Shown here piece by piece: positions 49,505 through 58,269 of a stretch of DNA of 64,000 nucleotides; positions within the stretch are counted from its first letter, which is position 1; each line of letters begins with the position of its first letter. The notes below the pieces were generated by a model. It was not told the origin of the DNA. It worked only from the letters and a program-made list of their open reading frames with translations, and searched no databases. Source of the DNA: Streptomyces sp. S465 (lineage in GTDB: Bacteria; Actinomycetota; Actinomycetes; Streptomycetales; Streptomycetaceae); NCBI RefSeq assembly GCF_026898115.1, contig NZ_CP114036.1, positions 7,124,001 to 7,188,000 on the forward strand, in the 5' to 3' direction. The translations under genes and the position numbers were made by a program.

Positions 49505-51895
49505 ATGGCAGCCGTCCGCACCGCCAGTGCCCCCCTCACCCAGGCCGCCGGCGTCGGCAGGGGAGTCGTCGGCGAGTCCGTCCCGCGCCCCGACGGCATC
49601 CTCAAGGTGACCGGCGAGTTCGCGTACTCCTCCGATCTGTGGCACGAGGACATGCTGTGGGGCTTCACCCTCCGCAGCCCGTACGCCCATGCGGCGATCC
49701 GGTCCATCGACACCGCCTCGGCACTCGCCCTGCCCGGGGTGTACGCCGTGATGACGCATGCCGACCTGCCCGCCGAGACCCACTACGGGCTGGAGATCCG
49801 CGATCAGCCCGTACTCGCGAAGGACCGGGTCCGCTACCACGGCGAGGCGGTCGCGATCGTCGCCGCCGACCACCCCGAGACCGCCCGCCGGGCCGCCGCC
49901 CTGATCGCGGTGGAGTACGAGGAGCTGCCGCTGGTCGTCGACGAGGCCACCGCCACCGCACCGGACGCCCCGCTGCTCCACCCCGGCCGCACGGACCACC
50001 ACGCCGCCCACGTCCCGCACCCCAACATCGTGCACCGCCAGCCGGTCCGGCGCGGCGATGTGGCCGCCGCCAGGGCCCGCGCCGATGTGGTGGTCCGCCG
50101 GGACTACGAGGTCGGCATGCAGGACCAGGCGTTCCTCGGCCCGGAGTCGGGGCTCGCGGTGCCCGCCGAGGACGGCGGGGTGGACCTCTACATCGCCACC
50201 CAGTGGCTGCACGTCGACCGCGATCAGCTCGCCCCGGTCCTCGGACTGCCCGCCGACAAGGTGCGGCTGACGCTGTCGGGGGTGGGCGGGGCGTTCGGCG
50301 CGCGCGAGGACCTGTCGATGCAGGCGCACGCCTGTCTGCTGGCGCTGCGCACCGGAAAGCCCGTCAAGATCGTTTACAACCGGTACGAGTCGTTTTTCGG
50401 CCATGTCCACCGCCACCCCGCCAAGCTCACCTACGAACACGGCGCGACCCGCGACGGCACCCTGCTCTACGTCCAGTGCCGCATCGTCCTGGACGGCGGT
50501 GCCTACGCCTCCTCCTCCCCGGCGGTCGTCGGCAACGCCGCCTCCCTGTCGATCGGCCCCTACGTGGTCGAGAACGTCGACGCCGAGGCCGTCGCGCTCT
50601 ACTCCAACAACCCGCCCTGCGGTGCGATGCGCGGCTTCGGCGCCGTCCAGGCGTGCTTCGCCTACGAGGCGCAGATGGACGCGGTGGCGGCCGGACTCGG
50701 CATGGACCCGGTGGAGTTCCGGCAGCGCAACGCCATGTCCCAGGGCGCCACCATGCCCACCGGACAGCTGGTCGACTCCCCGGCCCCGGTCGCCGAGCTG
50801 CTGCGCCGCGTCAAGGCGCTGCCGATGCCGCCCGAGCGCGCCTGGGAGACGGCGGGCGGCCCCGTGGACGTACGGGCGCTGCCGGGCGGACTGTCCAACA
50901 CCACCCACGGCGAGGCCGTGGTGCGCGGTGTGGGCTACGCGGTCGGCATCAAGAATGTCGGTTTCTCCGAGGGCTTCGACGACTACTCCACGGCCCGCAT
51001 CCGGCTGGAAGTGATCGGTGGCGAACCGGTCGCCCTGGTGCACACCGCGATGGCCGAGGTCGGCCAGGGCGGTGTCACCGTGCACACCCAGATCGCCCGC
51101 ACCGAACTGGGCGTGGACCGGGTCACCCTGCACCCGGCCGACACCCGGGTCGGCTCGGCCGGCTCCACCTCCGCCTCCCGGCAGACGTACATGACCGGCG
51201 GCGCCATCAAGCACACCTGCGAGGCGGTACGGGAGGAGGTGCTGCGCCGCGGCCGCGCACGGTTCGGCGCCGCCCACCCCGCGTGGGCGGCGCCCGAGCG
51301 GCTGCGGCTGGTGGACGGCGCAGTGGTCACCGACGGCGGCGAGGCGATCGGCGACCTCGCCGAGATCCTCGGCGAGGAGGCGATCGACCTGGAGCGGGAG
51401 TTCCGGCACCGGCCGACCGAGCCGTTCGATCCGGGCACCGGACAGGGGTTCGGCCATGTGCAGTACTCCTTCTGCGCCCATCGCGCGGTCGTCGAGGTGG
51501 ACACCGAGCTGGGCCTGGTCAAGGTGGTCGAGCTGGCCGCCGCGCAGGACGTGGGCAAGGCGATCAATCCGCTGTCGGTCGTCGGGCAGATCCAGGGCGG
51601 TTCGACGCAGGGACTCGGGCTCGCCGTGATGGAGGAGATCGTCGTCTCGGCGGACGGGGCGCGGGTGCGCAATCCGTCCTTCACCGACTATCTGATCCCC
51701 ACCGTCCTCGACACCCCGAGCATGCCGGTGGAGGTGCTGGAGCTGGCCGACGACCACGCCCCGTACGGGCTGCGCGGCGTCGGCGAGGCGCCCACGCTGT
51801 CCTCGACCCCGGCCGTCGTCGCCGCGATCCGCGCGGCGACGGGCCGCCCGCTCCACCGCGTCCCGGTCCGCCCGGAGCATCTGACCGGCACCTGA
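49505..51895 (+). CDS. xdhC: Xanthine dehydrogenase molybdopterin-binding subunit
   Basis: 796 residues. Two Ald_Xan_dh_C-type domains: the N-terminal one with VPRPDGILKVTGEFAYSSD, then the molybdenum-binding domain with QWLHVDRDQLAPVLGL, GVGGAFGAREDLSMQAHACLLA, the Arg-containing GAMRGFGAVQ, and the active-site glutamate in RGVGEAPTLS near the end. It oxidises hypoxanthine and xanthine at a molybdenum-pterin centre. Gene order FAD, 2Fe-2S, Mo, then the maturation factor follows the common Streptomyces operon. Confidence 0.93.
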   Translation: MAAVRTASAPLTQAAGVGRGVVGESVPRPDGILKVTGEFAYSSDLWHEDMLWGFTLRSPYAHAAIRSIDTASALALPGVYAVMTHADLPAETHYGLEIRDQPVLAKDRVRYHGEAVAIVAADHPETARRAAALIAVEYEELPLVVDEATATAPDAPLLHPGRTDHHAAHVPHPNIVHRQPVRRGDVAAARARADVVVRRDYEVGMQDQAFLGPESGLAVPAEDGGVDLYIATQWLHVDRDQLAPVLGLPADKVRLTLSGVGGAFGAREDLSMQAHACLLALRTGKPVKIVYNRYESFFGHVHRHPAKLTYEHGATRDGTLLYVQCRIVLDGGAYASSSPAVVGNAASLSIGPYVVENVDAEAVALYSNNPPCGAMRGFGAVQACFAYEAQMDAVAAGLGMDPVEFRQRNAMSQGATMPTGQLVDSPAPVAELLRRVKALPMPPERAWETAGGPVDVRALPGGLSNTTHGEAVVRGVGYAVGIKNVGFSEGFDDYSTARIRLEVIGGEPVALVHTAMAEVGQGGVTVHTQIARTELGVDRVTLHPADTRVGSAGSTSASRQTYMTGGAIKHTCEAVREEVLRRGRARFGAAHPAWAAPERLRLVDGAVVTDGGEAIGDLAEILGEEAIDLEREFRHRPTEPFDPGTGQGFGHVQYSFCAHRAVVEVDTELGLVKVVELAAAQDVGKAINPLSVVGQIQGGSTQGLGLAVMEEIVVSADGARVRNPSFTDYLIPTVLDTPSMPVEVLELADDHAPYGLRGVGEAPTLSSTPAVVAAIRAATGRPLHRVPVRPEHLTGT

Positions 51896-52000
51896 GCCGC
51901 CGGTCCGGGGCCGGACGGGGAGCTCCGGCGTTCCGGGGCAGATTTCGCGGGCCCGGTGCGTTGACGCGGGTAACCGACGTGCCCCAAGGAGCTGATCACC

Positions 52001-53152
52001 ATGCTGGACATCGCCGCCGAGCTGCACCGCTGGTGCGAGGAAGGACGGGATGTCGCCGTCGCCACCGTGGTCTCCGTGGGCGGCAGCGCGCCCCGGCAGC
52101 CCGGTGCTGCGCTCGCCGTGGACGCCGAGGGCACGGCGATCGGCAGTGTGTCCGGCGGCTGTGTCGAGGGCGCGGTGTACGAGCTGTGCCAGGAGGCGCT
52201 GCGCACCGGCGAAACCGTACGGGAGACCTTCGGCTACTCCGACGAGGACGCCTTCGCGGTGGGCCTGACCTGCGGCGGGGTCATCGATGTGCTGATCAGC
52301 CCGGCCCCCGCGGCCGACCGCCGGCTGCGCCCGGTGCTCGCCGCCGCCGCGTCCGCCGCCGCCGACGGCCGGACGACGGCACTGGCCCGGATCGTGGACG
52401 GCCCGCCCGAGCTGCTGGGCCGCGCCCTGCTCGTCCGCCCGGACGGCGACTGGGACGGCACCCTGGGCGGCCACCCCGAGCTGGACCGTACGGCGGCCGC
52501 GGAGGCCCGCGCCCTGCTGGACGCCGGGCGCACCGCGACCGTGGTCATCGGCGCCGAGGGAAGCCGCTGCGGGCGCCCGGTCACCCTGCTGGTCGAGTCC
52601 AGCGTGCCGCCACCGCGCATGATCGTCTTCGGGGCGGTGGACTTCGCGAGCGCGCTGGTGCGGATCGGGAAGTTCCTGAACTACCACGTCACGGTCTGCG
52701 ACGCCCGTCCGGTCTTCGCGACCGCGCACCGCTTCCCGGACGCCGACGAGGTCGTCGTCGACTGGCCGCACCGCTATCTCGAGCAGACCGAGGTGGACGC
52801 CCGGACGGTGCTGTGCGTGCTCACCCACGACGCCAAGTTCGACGTACCGCTGCTGGAGCGGGCGCTGCGGCTGCCCGTGGCGTACGTCGGGGCGATGGGC
52901 TCCGCCCGCACCCACCGGGACCGGCTGCGGCGGCTGCGCGAGGCCGGTGTGGGCGAGCCGGAACTGGCCCGGCTGCGCTCCCCGATCGGGCTCGACCTCG
53001 GCGCCCGTACGCCCGAGGAGACCGCGCTGTCCATCGCGAGCGAGATCGTCGCGAACCGGCGGGGCGGCAGCGGTACGCCGCTGACGGGCGCGCGGACACC
53101 GATCCACCACGACACCCGGACGTCCTCGGAGCGGATGGAGCCGGTCGCATGA
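52001..53152 (+). CDS. XdhC/CoxI-family molybdenum cofactor maturation protein
   Basis: 383 residues from ATG 52001, with AAGGAG upstream. N-terminal XdhC segment (VVSVGGSAPRQPGAALAV, GSVSGGCVEGAVYELC, FGLTCGGVIDV) and a C-terminal Rossmann-like domain (PPRMIVFGAVDFASALVRIGKFL, VCDARPVFATAHRFPDADEV, HDAKFDVPLLERAL, GAMGSARTHRDR). It binds the sulfurated molybdenum cofactor and hands it to the large subunit. The 105-base gap to the xdh large subunit gene is longer than other gaps, so a separate ribosome site but probably the same transcript. Confidence 0.9.
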   Translation: MLDIAAELHRWCEEGRDVAVATVVSVGGSAPRQPGAALAVDAEGTAIGSVSGGCVEGAVYELCQEALRTGETVRETFGYSDEDAFAVGLTCGGVIDVLISPAPAADRRLRPVLAAAASAAADGRTTALARIVDGPPELLGRALLVRPDGDWDGTLGGHPELDRTAAAEARALLDAGRTATVVIGAEGSRCGRPVTLLVESSVPPPRMIVFGAVDFASALVRIGKFLNYHVTVCDARPVFATAHRFPDADEVVVDWPHRYLEQTEVDARTVLCVLTHDAKFDVPLLERALRLPVAYVGAMGSARTHRDRLRRLREAGVGEPELARLRSPIGLDLGARTPEETALSIASEIVANRRGGSGTPLTGARTPIHHDTRTSSERMEPVA

Positions 53153-53308
53153 AATCGCATCAGCTCACATGAGGATCGTCTGACATTCGGTCACTCCTGG
53201 GCGGGAAAAACCCTCCGCCACCTGGCAGAGCCTGCTATGCCGGGCGCCGGTTCCTGAGTGAGAGTCAGAAGCCGACCTTGGTCCTGCCGCCCCCTCTGGA
53301 GTGCGCCC

Positions 53309-54985
53309 GTGCGTAAGAGACGCAAGATTCTCACCCTGTCGACGGCCGTCGTGACCGCGGCCACCCTGCCCCTGCTGATGAGTCCCGTGGTGAGCGCGGC
53401 CGGATGGGAGGACGACACCGAGTCCTCGCACCTGACCCGCCTCTACGCCCCGCCCCCCGACCGGGACGCCTACCGTCAGGTGGCCCGGCTCGCCTGGCAG
53501 GGCGACTACCGCGAAGCCGCCGGGCTCATGGCCATGCTGCGGACGCCGCACGCGCTCTGGTACGGGGACGAGACCCCGGGGCGGGTCAAGCGGCTGGTCC
53601 GCAGGGCGACGCGGAGCGCCCGCTGGCAGGGGACGCTGCCGGTGCTCACCCTCTACAACATTCCGGGCCGTGACTGCGGCAGTTACTCGAGAGGCGGAGC
53701 GGACGGCATCGCCGCGTACCAGGCGTGGATCGACGCGGTCGCCGAGGGCATCGGCAACCGCAAGGTGATCATCGTCCTCGAACCCGACTCGCTGGCGCTG
53801 CTGCCCTCCGAATGCTCCGGCGCGGACGCCGAGAGCGAGGCCGAGACCGAGAGTGAGACTCCGGACGCGGCCGGGACCGATGGGGTAGCCGCCGAGGAGC
53901 AGCCGGCCGCCGAGGAGCAGCCGGTCGAGCTGCCGCCGCTGCCCGACCCCGACGCGACGACGGCCCCGCCCGCCGACCAGGAGGCCGCGCAGACCCCGGA
54001 CCCGCAGACCTCGAACCCCCAGTCCCCGGACTCGCAGTCCCCGGACTCGCAGTCCCCGGCCCCCCAGACCTCCGCCTCTCAGAGCCCCGCCCCCGAGCCG
54101 TCCGGCGGCGCACAGCCCGGCACCCTGCCCGAGCTGCCCCCGCTCCCCACGCCGCCCGAGACCTCCGGCTCCGAGGACTCCGAGGGCTCCGAGAGCCCCG
54201 AGGACCCCAAGGACCCCAAGGACCCCAAGGACCCCAAGGACTCCAAGGGCCCCGAGGACGCCGACACCGTGGGCGACGCCCCGGAGGTCGAGGACGCGCA
54301 GACCGCCGCCCGCTACTCCGAGATCAACTACGCGGTCGACGTCCTCACCGCGCAGGGCAACGCGTCGGTGTACCTGGACGCGGGCCACGCCGGCTGGCAC
54401 TCCGTCAGAACCATCGTGCCCCGTCTGATCAAGGCCGGGATCGACCGCGCCGACGGCTTCTCCATCAATGTCTCCCACTACCAGACCGACCAGGACAGCT
54501 CCTGGTACGGGCGGCTGGTCTCCTCCTGCCTCGCCTACGCCGACCGGGGTGGGGACCCCGAGGACTGTGCCGACCAGAGCTGGTCACGGTGGCACGCCCG
54601 GCGCTGGATGCGCGACCACGTACCGTTCGACCCCGACCGTATGAAGCACTTCGTCACCGACACCAGCCGCAACGGCCAAGGGCCCTGGACCCCCAGGGCC
54701 GGTGCGCACCTCGACGCGCAGTCATGGTGCAACCCGCCGGAGCGCGGTCTGGGCAGGCGCCCCACCACCCGTACCGGCAATCCGCTGCTGGACGCCGTGC
54801 TGTGGGTGAAGACGCCGGGCCAGTCGGACGGCCGGTGTCTGCGCGGCACGGACGGGCCCTTCGACCCGGAGCGGGGGACGGTCAACCCCGAGGCGGGGGA
54901 GTGGTTCCCCGAGCAGGCCCTGGAGCTCGTGCGCTACGCGGACCCGGCGGTCACCATCCGCCGGATCACCGGCCGCGGATACTGA
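53309..54985 (+). CDS. Secreted GH6-family glycoside hydrolase with a long internal low-complexity insert
   Basis: 558 residues from GTG 53309 (TGGAG seven bases upstream). Signal peptide (1-31), then a GH6 catalytic domain: RDCGSYSRGGA (D122), EPDSLALL (D160, catalytic acid), and the C-terminal region with YLDAGHAGW, QSWCNPPERGLG and KTPGQSDG (D507). These enzymes are inverting endo- or exo-beta-1,4-glucanases. Between LLPSEC and AARYSEINYAV, where relatives have about 20 residues, about 165 residues (170-333) of Glu/Asp/Pro/Ser-rich sequence are inserted, including PDSQSPDSQ and DPKDPKDPKD repeats. No carbohydrate-binding module. The linker would have to loop out of the fold for activity. 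Confidence 0.88.
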   Translation: MRKRRKILTLSTAVVTAATLPLLMSPVVSAAGWEDDTESSHLTRLYAPPPDRDAYRQVARLAWQGDYREAAGLMAMLRTPHALWYGDETPGRVKRLVRRATRSARWQGTLPVLTLYNIPGRDCGSYSRGGADGIAAYQAWIDAVAEGIGNRKVIIVLEPDSLALLPSECSGADAESEAETESETPDAAGTDGVAAEEQPAAEEQPVELPPLPDPDATTAPPADQEAAQTPDPQTSNPQSPDSQSPDSQSPAPQTSASQSPAPEPSGGAQPGTLPELPPLPTPPETSGSEDSEGSESPEDPKDPKDPKDPKDSKGPEDADTVGDAPEVEDAQTAARYSEINYAVDVLTAQGNASVYLDAGHAGWHSVRTIVPRLIKAGIDRADGFSINVSHYQTDQDSSWYGRLVSSCLAYADRGGDPEDCADQSWSRWHARRWMRDHVPFDPDRMKHFVTDTSRNGQGPWTPRAGAHLDAQSWCNPPERGLGRRPTTRTGNPLLDAVLWVKTPGQSDGRCLRGTDGPFDPERGTVNPEAGEWFPEQALELVRYADPAVTIRRITGRGY

Positions 54986-55028
54986 CCGCCGGCCGCCGCA
55001 CCGCCGGCAGGCCGGCCGCCGATCGCCG

Positions 55029-55922
55029 TCAGCCCGTCGGATTGTGCCGGACGAGGGCGTCGACCAGGCCGGACGTGGTGTTCGGGAAGTCCATCGGAAC
55101 GATCCCGAGCCCCGTCCAGCCCTGTGCCTCGGCGCCCTCCAGGAACGACTTCACCTGCGGGTTCAGCCGGTCGGCGTTGGAGCGCGGCGGCAGCAGGGCG
55201 GCGGTGGACACGTAGTTGATGAAGAGCTTGCCGGGCTGGGCCGCCGCCTTGCGGAACTGCGCCTCGATTTTCGGGTACTTGCCGATCGGCTCCGCCATGT
55301 AGTCGTCCTGGATGTCGAAGAGCGCCCCGTCGCCGTACCGCACCCCCGGCATGTTGTCCGAGTCGGCGAGCAGTACCACCCTGCCCCGGGCCTCGCCCAG
55401 GGTGGGGAGGGTGCCGTCCAGGCGGAAGAGTGAGCGCCAGCCCTTGTCGTCCAGGTAGATGTCGAAGATCCGGCGGAACTCCGCGGCGCTCTCCTCCGAG
55501 TACTCCTGCTTGACCCGCATCAGCACGGTCTCCGACGGATGCGCGGAGAGGAAGGCGCGGCAGGCGCCGAGCACATCGTCGAAGTTGAGGTTCTGGTAGG
55601 AGGCGCCGTGGTGGATGGGGAAGGCGTTCTCGAAGGCGCGGCAGCGGATGTCCAGGAAGCGGATGCCGCTGGTCAGCTGGTCGGCGATGACGCTGTTCTG
55701 ACACTCCGTCCACGGCCCGCCGAAGCGGGCGCCGGAGTCGTGGGTGCCGGGCAGCGTCAGCCGCTGGACCGGGGTGGAGTCGGCGATGGCCGACAGCCAG
55801 TCCTCGGCGGCCAGTGGCCGGGCCGGCGCGGCGGCCGTGGCCGTCGCGGCACCGCCGGCGGCGGTGACCAGCCCCACGGTGGACAGCGCGGCCGCGCCCC
55901 TGAGAAACCCTCGCCGGTCCAT
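55029..55922 (-). CDS. Tat-exported phosphatidylinositol-specific phospholipase C-like protein
   Basis: 297 residues from ATG 55922, with AGGAG upstream. The first residues MDRRGFLRGAAAL give a twin-arginine signal. The PI-PLC X fold is visible: LPGTHDSGARF (first catalytic histidine), FLDIRCRAFENAFPIHHGASY (second histidine H-H-G), and later segments AFLSAHPSETVLMRVKQEYSEES and KLFINYVSTA. It cleaves, or resembles enzymes that cleave, glycerophosphoinositol lipids outside the cell; many actinomycete members have uncharacterised substrates. Monocistronic, convergent with the GH6 gene. Confidence 0.85.
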   Translation of the reverse strand: MDRRGFLRGAAALSTVGLVTAAGGAATATAAAPARPLAAEDWLSAIADSTPVQRLTLPGTHDSGARFGGPWTECQNSVIADQLTSGIRFLDIRCRAFENAFPIHHGASYQNLNFDDVLGACRAFLSAHPSETVLMRVKQEYSEESAAEFRRIFDIYLDDKGWRSLFRLDGTLPTLGEARGRVVLLADSDNMPGVRYGDGALFDIQDDYMAEPIGKYPKIEAQFRKAAAQPGKLFINYVSTAALLPPRSNADRLNPQVKSFLEGAEAQGWTGLGIVPMDFPNTTSGLVDALVRHNPTG

Positions 55923-56022
55923 ACACACTCCTGTCGCTCGCCTGTTGTGTCGTGCACATGGCATCCAAGCACAGGCGAACGAGGAGGGACTACGGAAAGC
56001 GGCTGAATCAGCGGTGCGTCGA

Positions 56023-56640
56023 TTACTTCTCGACCGGCGGGCAGTAGCCGGTGTCCTCGCCGATGGAGTTGATTTCGGCGTTGGGTCGGGTGTCGCCCGC
56101 GTAGTTGATCTGGTCGGTGCACTTGACCCCGTCCTTCTTGGGGGTGCCCGAGGGGGTGCTGGTGGTGGAGCCCTGGACGGGCGGGCAGTAGCCGGTGTCT
56201 TCGCCGATGGAGTTGATTTCGGCGTTGGGTCGGGTGTCGCCCGCGTAGTTGATCTGGTCGGTGCACTTGACCCCGTCCTTCTTGGGGGTGCCCGAGGGGG
56301 TGCTGGTGGTGGAGCCCTGGACGGGCGGGCAGTAGCCGGTGTCTTCGCCGATGGAGTTGATTTCGGCGTTGGGTCGGGTGTCGCCCGCGTAGTTGATCTG
56401 GTCGGTGCACTTGACCCCGTCCTTCTTGGGGGTGCCCGACGGCGTGCTGGCGGTGGAGTCCTGGGCGGCCTTGGACGTGGGAGCGGAGGAGGTGCTCGCG
56501 GAGGCGGACACGGAGGACGAGGCCGAGGACGAGGCGTCGGTCTCGCTGTCCTGGCAGGCGGTGAGCCCGAGCGCGGCGACCGCGATCAGCATGGCGGCGG
56601 CGGCCTTGCGGGTGTGGCGGACTGCGGTGCGGTGCGACAT
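56023..56640 (-). CDS. Lipoprotein with three 48-residue repeats
   Basis: 205 residues from ATG 56640, with GAGGAAG upstream. Lipobox LTAC puts the lipidated cysteine at C29. After a Ser-rich linker come three nearly identical copies of a module CTDQINYAGDTRPNAEINSI / GEDTGYCPPV, joined by STPSGTPKKDGVK. Each has two cysteines that could form one disulfide. The three coding copies are almost identical at the DNA level (period 144 bases), far more so than most internal protein repeats. I do not recognise the module. The gene sits alone between PI-PLC and CorA genes. Confidence 0.8.
   Translation of the reverse strand: MSHRTAVRHTRKAAAAMLIAVAALGLTACQDSETDASSSASSSVSASASTSSAPTSKAAQDSTASTPSGTPKKDGVKCTDQINYAGDTRPNAEINSIGEDTGYCPPVQGSTTSTPSGTPKKDGVKCTDQINYAGDTRPNAEINSIGEDTGYCPPVQGSTTSTPSGTPKKDGVKCTDQINYAGDTRPNAEINSIGEDTGYCPPVEK
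56027..56455. repeat. Three tandem 144-bp near-identical coding repeats
   Basis: Landmarks recur exactly 144 bases apart (CAGTAGCCGGTGTC at 56042, 56186 and 56330). Copies two and three differ at few positions; the last copy has a slightly different ending and the first a different start. Such near-identity suggests recent duplication, conversion or selection, and copy number may vary between strains. Confidence 0.9.
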
Positions 56641-56750
56641 GGTCTTCCTCGTTCTCACGACGTGGTGTTCCGGCTTGGTGAGAACAATCCTGTCGGCCAC
56701 GGCTGTTGATCTGTCGCCGTACCGCTAACGTTCCGCTAACGCCCGAGACT

Positions 56751-57908
56751 TCACAGCCACCCCCGCCGCTTGAAGATGACGTACAGGCTGACGCAGACCA
56801 CCGCCATCAGCAGAATCGCGAACGGGTACCCCCACACCCAGCCCAGCTCGGGCATATGGGTGAAGTTCATGCCGTAGATGGTGCCGACGAGGGTCGGGGC
56901 GAAGAGGATGGCCGCCCATGCGGAGATCTTCTTGACCTCCTCGTTCTGCTCGAACCCCGCCTCGGCCAGCGCCCGCATCTCGGCGTTCTGCTGCTGGGTC
57001 ACCAAGGTGGCGTTGACCGCGAGGATGTCGGTGAGGGCGGAGCGGAAGCCGTCCACGCGCTCGCTGGTGTGGGTGACGTGATCGGCGACGTCACGCAGAT
57101 AGCGCTGTAGCTCCTCATCGGTGCCGTATTTGTCGAAACCCGCCATCAGCCCGTGCAACATCCCGACCAAAGGCCGGGTGGCACGCTGGAACTCCACCAT
57201 TTCGCGGGAGAGTTCATAGATGCGCCGGGACACCTCCGGATCGCCGCGGAACACCTCGGTCTCGATTTCGTCGATGTCGTTCTGCACCCCCGCCACCACC
57301 GGGGCATAGCCGTCCACGACAGCGTCGAGTATCGCGTAGAGCACGGCCTCGGGCCCCAGCGCCAGCAGCTCGGCCGTCGACTCCATCCGGGCGCGCACCG
57401 CGGACAGGTCCGGCGCGGCGCCGTGCCGGACGGTGATGACGAAATCGGGACCCACGAAGACGTGCAGCTCGCCGAAGTCGACCTCCTCGGGCGCGTCGAG
57501 ATACCGGGCGGCGCGCAGCACCACGAAGAGCGTCTCGCCGTAGCGCTCCAGCTTGGGCCGCTGATGGGCCTCCATCGCGTCCTCGATGGCCAGCTTGTGC
57601 AGATCGAACTCCTCGGCCAGCGAGAGCAGCTCCGCCTCGGTCGGCCGGTACAGCCCGATCCAGGCCATGGCGCCCGGCTCCTCGCGCAGCCGCCGATACG
57701 TGGCGGCCAGGGAACCGGGGGTGCCGACCCGGCGGCCGCCGCGGTACACGGCGGCGTCCACCACACTGCGCTCGTCGGCCGGGGTTCCGTCGCCAGGGGC
57801 GGGCTCCTCGCGCGGGGGCGCCGGGGCGGGGCCCGGGGCGGTGTTGGCCCCGGGGCGCAGCCGGAGGTACCGCTTCGTCGGACGCGGAGTGCGACGGCGC
57901 TCGGACAT
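56751..57908 (-). CDS. CorA-family magnesium/cobalt channel
   Basis: 385 residues from ATG 57908. A disordered Pro-rich N-terminus leads into the large cytoplasmic domain (DLHKLAIEDAMEAHQRPKLERYG, LHVFVGPDFVITVRHG), a long stalk helix (EVSRRIYELSREMVEFQRATRPL ... TLVTQQQNAEMRALAEAG), and two C-terminal membrane helices with the selectivity motif YGMNFTHMPELGW between them. The GMN motif and length identify a CorA-type divalent-cation channel of the cytoplasmic membrane. Monocistronic. Ion specificity (Mg, Co, Ni or Zn) is not settled by the motif. Confidence 0.93.
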   Translation of the reverse strand: MSERRRTPRPTKRYLRLRPGANTAPGPAPAPPREEPAPGDGTPADERSVVDAAVYRGGRRVGTPGSLAATYRRLREEPGAMAWIGLYRPTEAELLSLAEEFDLHKLAIEDAMEAHQRPKLERYGETLFVVLRAARYLDAPEEVDFGELHVFVGPDFVITVRHGAAPDLSAVRARMESTAELLALGPEAVLYAILDAVVDGYAPVVAGVQNDIDEIETEVFRGDPEVSRRIYELSREMVEFQRATRPLVGMLHGLMAGFDKYGTDEELQRYLRDVADHVTHTSERVDGFRSALTDILAVNATLVTQQQNAEMRALAEAGFEQNEEVKKISAWAAILFAPTLVGTIYGMNFTHMPELGWVWGYPFAILLMAVVCVSLYVIFKRRGWL

Positions 57909-58269
57909 GGCGGGTCCTTTACGGGTTGCGGGCGCGCGAGCACTGACCTCTGTGCAGGATATCGCCCTATATGACCGTGGTGCGGTCCGGGGTCGCTTGA
58001 CCGGTTGGTTGCGTCAGATCAAGCGTTTTTCGGAGGGGGGTACCGGAAGGGGCGCGCCCCGGCTCCCCGCAGTCCGGCCGGACCCAGCCACCGAAGACGG
58101 AAGCCGCCACCGGCGCCGCGACCACGGGCCCGGCGCCCGGCGGCGGCGCCGGGCCGCCACTCCTGCGCCGCTGCTCAAACGCGCCGAAGGCGCGAAACGA
58201 AACCCGCACCCGCCCAACCTGAGCAGCCCGCCAACCCGAGCAGCCCGCTCAGCCAACCCGAGCAGCCGC
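57909..58269. other. Intergenic region with a 17-bp direct repeat
   Basis: 361 bases between the corA-like and LuxR-type genes. Three copies of CCAACCxGAGCAGCCCG occur at 58214-58230, 58231-58247 and 58253-58269, next to the LuxR stop codon (58270). The remainder is GC-rich with no convincing frame or promoter. Confidence 0.5.

Noticed and set aside
49003..53172. 1389-codon and, on the other strand, 1223-codon open frames over the xdh operon
   Set aside because: Both overlap four genes with clear family motifs in the accepted frames, and their composition is that of shadow frames.
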